Positions 5,897-9,738 of a DNA stretch of 9,738 bases are shown here, piece by piece. The notes under the pieces were generated by a model that worked only from the letters and a program-made list of their open reading frames with translations, was not told the DNA's origin and searched no databases. This DNA is from GAS188 sp035949255 (lineage in GTDB: Bacteria; Pseudomonadota; Alphaproteobacteria; Rhizobiales; Beijerinckiaceae): NCBI GenBank assembly GCA_035949255.1, contig DASZIL010000181.1, positions 1 to 9,738 on the forward strand. The letters are read 5' to 3'. The translations under genes were made by a program, and so were the position numbers. Numbering within the stretch: position 1 is the stretch's first letter; each line of letters opens with the position of its first letter.

Positions 5897-6078
5897 CGCG
5901 GACGCTCCCCACTCCCAAGCCCTTGCTTCAATTGGCTGTCGTTAACCCCATGAATGCACGCGCTCGGAAAAGAATAAAGATACGAAATGGCGATGATCGC
6001 CGGTTCCGATTTAGGTCGTCCTCCTATTGAACCAACCCTTGCGTGGTGGAGGCGGCAAATATTCAGAATCGATCCACG

Positions 6079-6120
6079 GGGAATAATTAACTTCGCCGCA
6101 AGTAATATTCCCTTTATTTC
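6079..6120 (+). terminator. Bulged hairpin with T-rich tail upstream of the GGDEF-EAL gene
   Basis: The left arm 6079-6093 pairs with the right arm 6100-6112 over 13 base pairs, with single bulged A bases at 6086 and 6089 and the loop CGCCGC at 6094-6099. The base of the stem is GGG/CCC and it is followed directly by TTTATTTC. This is the shape of an intrinsic terminator on the plus strand, though the upper stem is AT-rich. It lies about 85 bases before the chosen start codon, so it could stop read-through from the TA operon, end a small RNA, or act as a leader attenuator. Confidence 0.45.
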
Positions 6121-6204
6121 CGAGAATTAGAAGCGTTGCGGCAGTATCGGCACGACCGAAATCAGCGCGTCGACGTTGAACGTTTGAGGCGAAGGCTGCC
6201 GGTC

Positions 6205-8481
6205 ATGAACAAGGATGCCAAACGTCACATGCCGCAAGCGCCGACCCTCGTCGCACCCGACGCGGAGCCATCCCAATCGGATTCGATGTTCGCTGAGCCG
6301 GGGGCGAAAGGCGATCGTGAAGAGGATCGCGTCCGTGCCTTGAGCGATACGCTCGCCGCCGTGAAGGGGGTGCTCGATGTCACGCTCAACAATGTCGAGC
6401 AGGGCATATTGATGATCGATGCCGACCATTATGTGCGGCTGTACAACAAGAAATTCGTCGATCTTTTGGAGATTCCCAAGAGAGTATTGACCAACCCCCT
6501 GCATTTTCAGCAAATCCTCGAATACCAATGGTCGGTCGGCGAATTCGGCGGGGTGAGCGAGGACATCGCGAGCTGGATCAGATCCGGCGGCATCTTCAAA
6601 TCGCCACCCGTTTATGAGCGCCGTCGCCCGAATGGAGCCATCGTCGAGGTCCGCACCGCCATGCTCGATGACGGCGGCGCGGTGCGCACCTTCTCGGACA
6701 TCACGGACCGCTACAGGAAGGAGGAGGCGCTCAAGCGGGCGGAGGCCGAATACCGAAGCTTGTTCGAGAATGCCGTCGTCGGCATCTACCGCTCGACCCT
6801 CGACGGCCGTCAGCTCCGCGCCAACCCCGCCCTCGTGCAGCTCAACGGCTATTCCAGCGAGGCCGAGATGCTCGCCAGCGTGAACGACATCGCACGCGAA
6901 TGGTATGTCGATCCGAAGCGGCGCGACCAATTCCTGCATGAGATGCGGACCAAGGGGCGGGTCACCGATTTCGTCTCGGAGGTCTATCGGCACAGGACGC
7001 GCGAAAAGATCTGGGTGTCGGAGACTGCCTGGTGCGTGCGCAGCGAGCACGGCCAACCCGTGGTCTTCGAGGGCACCGTGCTCGACGCCTCGGCGCGCAT
7101 GCACTCGGAGGCGAAGATCGCCTTCATGGCCCATCACGACACGCTCACCGGGCTTCCCAATCGCGCCTATCTGACCCAGCGCATCGAGGATGCCTTGCGC
7201 GACGTCCGCGTAACGGGCCGCTTCGCGGTTCACTATCTCGACCTTGACCGCTTCAAGGAGGTCAACGACACGCTGGGCCATGCGGCGGGCGACACGCTTT
7301 TGCGTCTCGCTGGGCGCCGGCTGAAGAAATGCGTCCGCGCGACCGATCTCGTGGCTCGGCTCGGCGGAGACGAGTTCGCCGTCATCCAATTTGGGGTTTG
7401 CGATGGCGCGGAAGCCGAAGAGCTCGCGGCGCGCATCGTCCGTTCGCTGGGCACGCCTTTCCGGATCGGCCCGCACTATGCCAATGTCGGCGCGAGCGTC
7501 GGCATCGCCATCGCGCCCGGCGACGGCTACGACGTGCAGGCCTTGATTAAGAACGCCGATATCGCGCTTTACGAAGCCAAGGCCGCGGGCCGTCGAATCT
7601 ATCGGCGCTTCCTTCCCAGCATGGAGGCGGGCCTTCAGGAGCGCCGTCAAATCGAGGTGGATTTGCGTGGGGCCTTGTCACGCGGCGAGTTCATCGTCGA
7701 GTTCCAGCCGGTCATCTCCTTGGCGAACGGGGAGACCGAGGGCTTCGAGGCGCTGATCCGTTGGCAACGCCCGCAGCGCGGCCAGGTCGAGCCCTCGGTT
7801 TTCATCCCGATCGCGGAAGAGATCGGCATCATCGAGCCCATCGGCGAATGGGTCTTGCGTGAGGCTTCGCGGCAGGTCGCCTGCCTTCCCGGAACGCCTT
7901 ACGTCGCCGTGAACCTTTCCCCTTTCCAGTTCCGCAGCCGCAACATCGTCAAGACCATCATCAGCGCGATCGCGTCGGCGGGGCTGCCGGCGAGCCGCCT
8001 CGTGCTCGAGATCACCGAAACCGTGCTTTTGCGCGACGACAGATTGACGAGAGATGCCCTTCACCATTTGCGGCAACTCGGCGCGAGGATCGCGCTCGAC
8101 GATTTCGGCGCCGGACATTCCTCGCTGCACTATCTGCAAAAATTCCAGTTCGACAAATTCAAGATCGACCGATCGTTCATCTCCGCCTTCGAGAAGGATC
8201 GCGCGGCGAGCGCCGTCGTGCGCGCCGTGATCAACATGGGGCGCGACCTCGGCGTTTCGGTGATCGCCGAAGGCGTCGAGACGAAAAGGCAACTCGAGGG
8301 CCTCAAGACGCTTGGCTGCCACGCGGCGCAAGGCTTTTTCCTTGGCGAGCCGCGCGCCATCGACGATTGGATCGCGGCGACGGATCAGGCAGGTTACGAG
8401 CCGTCGGCACCGCTTGCCGCGCCCTCAGAGCCCAAGGCCGATACGCTTCGTTTCAGGGAGCGGCGCGCCACCTCTTCTTGA
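6205..8481 (+). CDS. PAS-PAS-GGDEF-EAL cyclic di-GMP signalling protein
   Basis: This 758-residue soluble protein makes and/or breaks cyclic di-GMP. Domains in order are a PAS_7-type PAS (about 53-170, NNVEQGILMIDADHYVRLYN to GGAVRTFSDITDRY), a second PAS (about 182-298), GGDEF (about 303-465) and EAL (about 480-725). The GGDEF motif is exact at 387-391, and the inhibitory I-site RATD (378-381) lies five residues before it. The EAL site looks complete: EAL 515-517, Asn570, ITE with Glu602/Glu605, DDFGAG from Asp632, Lys653, Glu689 and Gln709. Both activities are therefore possible. There is no signal peptide or membrane segment, so it is cytoplasmic and the PAS domains would sense an internal cue or cofactor. 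The ATG at 6205 has GAAGG 9 bases ahead and was preferred to an upstream TTG (6136). It stands alone after a long leader. Confidence 0.95.
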   Translation: MNKDAKRHMPQAPTLVAPDAEPSQSDSMFAEPGAKGDREEDRVRALSDTLAAVKGVLDVTLNNVEQGILMIDADHYVRLYNKKFVDLLEIPKRVLTNPLHFQQILEYQWSVGEFGGVSEDIASWIRSGGIFKSPPVYERRRPNGAIVEVRTAMLDDGGAVRTFSDITDRYRKEEALKRAEAEYRSLFENAVVGIYRSTLDGRQLRANPALVQLNGYSSEAEMLASVNDIAREWYVDPKRRDQFLHEMRTKGRVTDFVSEVYRHRTREKIWVSETAWCVRSEHGQPVVFEGTVLDASARMHSEAKIAFMAHHDTLTGLPNRAYLTQRIEDALRDVRVTGRFAVHYLDLDRFKEVNDTLGHAAGDTLLRLAGRRLKKCVRATDLVARLGGDEFAVIQFGVCDGAEAEELAARIVRSLGTPFRIGPHYANVGASVGIAIAPGDGYDVQALIKNADIALYEAKAAGRRIYRRFLPSMEAGLQERRQIEVDLRGALSRGEFIVEFQPVISLANGETEGFEALIRWQRPQRGQVEPSVFIPIAEEIGIIEPIGEWVLREASRQVACLPGTPYVAVNLSPFQFRSRNIVKTIISAIASAGLPASRLVLEITETVLLRDDRLTRDALHHLRQLGARIALDDFGAGHSSLHYLQKFQFDKFKIDRSFISAFEKDRAASAVVRAVINMGRDLGVSVIAEGVETKRQLEGLKTLGCHAAQGFFLGEPRAIDDWIAATDQAGYEPSAPLAAPSEPKADTLRFRERRATSS

Positions 8482-8516
8482 GCCTTTCGTGCGGCCGGCG
8501 GGGCTATGCCCGAGCC
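8482..8516. other. Short gap between convergent genes
   Basis: Thirty-five bases separate the stop of the GGDEF-EAL gene from the stop of the argE-like gene. A GGGC-TAT-GCCC inverted repeat (8501-8511) is the only structure; with a 4-bp stem and no T-run it is too weak to call a terminator. Confidence 0.3.
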
Positions 8517-9686
8517 TCAGCCGTGGTCGGCGCCGATCAGCCCGTCGATGAAGCGGTCGCAAAGCGCGAGCTGCTCGAGCGTCACGAATTCATCGGGCTT
8601 ATGCGCCTCGACGATGCTGCCGGGGCCGCACACCATGGCTGGCACACCGCCGCACTGGAAGAAGGAGGCTTCCGTGCCGTAGGAGACCATGCCCACGCTT
8701 TTGCCCGGAGCGAGATCCCGCACACGGCGAAAGATCGGATCCGTCTCCTTCGTGTCGAGCGCCGGGATGGCATTCACGCACTCGAACGCGATATGGCTTC
8801 GCGGATCGACGGCTCGCATGCGCGGGAGAAGCTCGCGCTCCGCGAAGCCGGTGATCTCCGCGATGAGCGCCTCGGGGTCGAAGCCTGGCACGTAGCGGAA
8901 CTCGAAGCTGAATTCGGCCGTGTCCGGCACGATGTTTCCGGCCGTTCCGCCCGTGAAAAGATTGACCGAGATCGTGGTGTGCGGCACGTCGAAGCCCTCG
9001 GCGCGCAGGCCCTGCCGCTCTTCGCGATCGGCGACCGATTGAATGAAGGAGACGATGCGCGCGCCATAGTGAACCGCGTTGACGGCGCTCGGCGTGAGCG
9101 AGGAATGGGCCGCCTTGCCGGTGACCTTGCAGCGATAGACGAAGCCGCCCTTATGCGCAGCGACGGGGCGCATCGAGGTCGGCTCGCCGACGACGCAGCC
9201 GCGCGGCTTGATGTCCCAGCGCTGCATCGCCGCGATCAGATGCGGTATGCCGAGACAGCCGAGCTCCTCGTCATAGGTGAGCGCCACATGGATCGGTTCG
9301 CGGGCCGAAGCCTTCGCGTAATCTCCGGCATGGCCGAGGACGACGCCGACGAAGCCCTTCATGTCGCAGGCGCCGCGCCCGAAGAGCTTGCCGTCGCGAA
9401 CGCTCGCCTTGAAGGGGTCGCTCGTCCAGGCTTGCCCGTCCACCGGAACGACATCCGTATGGCCCGAGAGGACGAGGCCGCCCGAACCTTCACCGAAGCT
9501 CGCGAGCATATTGGCCTTTTGCCGATCGGCGCTCCAATCCAGGCGGATCTTGGCGCCGCGAGCCTCGAGATGCTGGCGCGCCCAATCGATGAGCGCGAGA
9601 TTGGAGTTGCGGCTCACCGTGTCGAAGGCGATGAGCCTCTCGATGCACGCGAGGGTCCTTGGATCGGGCACGGGCGAACGCGGCAT
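8517..9686 (-). CDS. argE: Acetylornithine deacetylase (M20 family)
   Basis: This protein removes the acetyl group from N2-acetylornithine, giving ornithine and acetate in arginine synthesis. It is a 389-residue M20 metallopeptidase-family amidohydrolase with the full metal site: SGHTDVVP (His76, Asp78), GRGACDMKG (Asp108), TYDEELG (Glu140/Glu141), GEPTS (Glu168) and a C-terminal GSIVEAHKPDEFV (His362). The dimerisation insert KAAHSSLTPSAVNAV (191-205) is also typical. The length is normal for ArgE. I chose the ATG at 9686-9684 because AGGAG lies 7 bases ahead; a GTG nine codons upstream (9713) has no such site. The sequence resembles ArgE more than DapE or carboxypeptidase G2, but members of this family are often misassigned, so the substrate rests on similarity. 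Confidence 0.9.
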   Translation of the reverse strand: MPRSPVPDPRTLACIERLIAFDTVSRNSNLALIDWARQHLEARGAKIRLDWSADRQKANMLASFGEGSGGLVLSGHTDVVPVDGQAWTSDPFKASVRDGKLFGRGACDMKGFVGVVLGHAGDYAKASAREPIHVALTYDEELGCLGIPHLIAAMQRWDIKPRGCVVGEPTSMRPVAAHKGGFVYRCKVTGKAAHSSLTPSAVNAVHYGARIVSFIQSVADREERQGLRAEGFDVPHTTISVNLFTGGTAGNIVPDTAEFSFEFRYVPGFDPEALIAEITGFAERELLPRMRAVDPRSHIAFECVNAIPALDTKETDPIFRRVRDLAPGKSVGMVSYGTEASFFQCGGVPAMVCGPGSIVEAHKPDEFVTLEQLALCDRFIDGLIGADHG

Positions 9687-9738
9687 TCGCTGGCTCCTGC
9701 TGTCGCGCGACACTCTGGCAGACGCGGCAGATTGAGCC
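9687..9738. other. Upstream end of the argE-like gene
   Basis: These 52 bases hold the AGGAG ribosome site of argE (minus strand, about 9694-9698) and an in-frame GTG at 9713 that would add nine residues. No promoter is recognisable and nothing else is supported before the window edge. Confidence 0.4.

Larger units (their letters stand above)
5818..6204. other. Long AT-richer intergenic and leader region with several inverted repeats
   Basis: These 387 bases between the toxin gene and the GGDEF-EAL gene contain no convincing gene. From left to right I see an 8-bp inverted repeat (5834-5865), a short GC hairpin with a pyrimidine-rich tail (5873-5896), the direct repeat TTCAATTGG at 5866-5874 and 5927-5935, a stretch clearly poorer in G+C from about 5940, and a bulged hairpin with T-rich tail (6079-6120). 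The promoter for the downstream gene must lie here or just below the hairpin, but no strong -35/-10 pair is evident. Confidence 0.5.

Noticed and set aside
5143..5931. 262-codon minus-strand frame
   Set aside because: It is antisense to the RES toxin gene and has no domain signature.
6127..7650. 507-codon minus-strand frame
   Set aside because: It lies opposite the PAS and GGDEF domains, whose motifs are exact; the antisense translation matches no family I recognise.
8501..8511. Bidirectional terminator between the convergent genes
   Set aside because: The stem is only 4 bp and has no T-run on either strand.

Overview
The window is GC-rich chromosomal DNA from a proteobacterium, most likely an alphaproteobacterium of the Rhizobiales type. 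The signs are the codon bias (heavy GCG, CGC and CTC use), the divergent tesB-like and ubiH-like pair, and the style of the PAS_7-PAS-GGDEF-EAL, ArgE and RES/Xre proteins. This is inference from protein style; no 16S or other marker is present.

Layout. 1-656: a small accessory-looking block with the C-terminal part of an Mrr-type restriction endonuclease (frame open at the left edge), directly abutting a decayed autotransporter beta-barrel tail. 815-3016, minus strand: a run of acyl-CoA thioesterase II (tesB), a YggS/PLPBP-type PLP-binding protein 4 bases downstream, then, after a gap, an exported cupin. 3017-3322: the divergent intergenic region, carrying a 14-bp tandem repeat of 4.6 copies. 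3323-4600, plus strand: a UbiH/UbiF-family FAD monooxygenase, probably for ubiquinone biosynthesis. 4645-5817: a complete type II toxin-antitoxin module (Xre/MbcA/ParS antitoxin, RES-domain toxin) with its own promoter. 5818-6204: a relatively AT-rich gap with several inverted repeats, including a bulged hairpin followed by a T-rich stretch. 6205-8481: a soluble protein with two PAS domains, GGDEF and EAL, all catalytic motifs intact. 8517-9686, minus strand: acetylornithine deacetylase (argE-type M20 peptidase), convergent with the previous gene.

How the genes fit together. Most are core metabolism (thioester hydrolysis, PLP homeostasis, ubiquinone hydroxylation, arginine synthesis) plus one c-di-GMP signalling enzyme. 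The accessory elements are the Mrr/autotransporter fragment at the left end and the RES/Xre module lying between two chromosomal genes. I see no tRNA, rRNA, insertion sequence, integrase or CRISPR array. No convincing unknown multi-gene system is visible. The least explained signals are non-coding: the 14-bp tandem repeat between tesB and ubiH, the hairpin with T-rich tail upstream of the GGDEF-EAL gene, and a palindrome across the antitoxin start codon.
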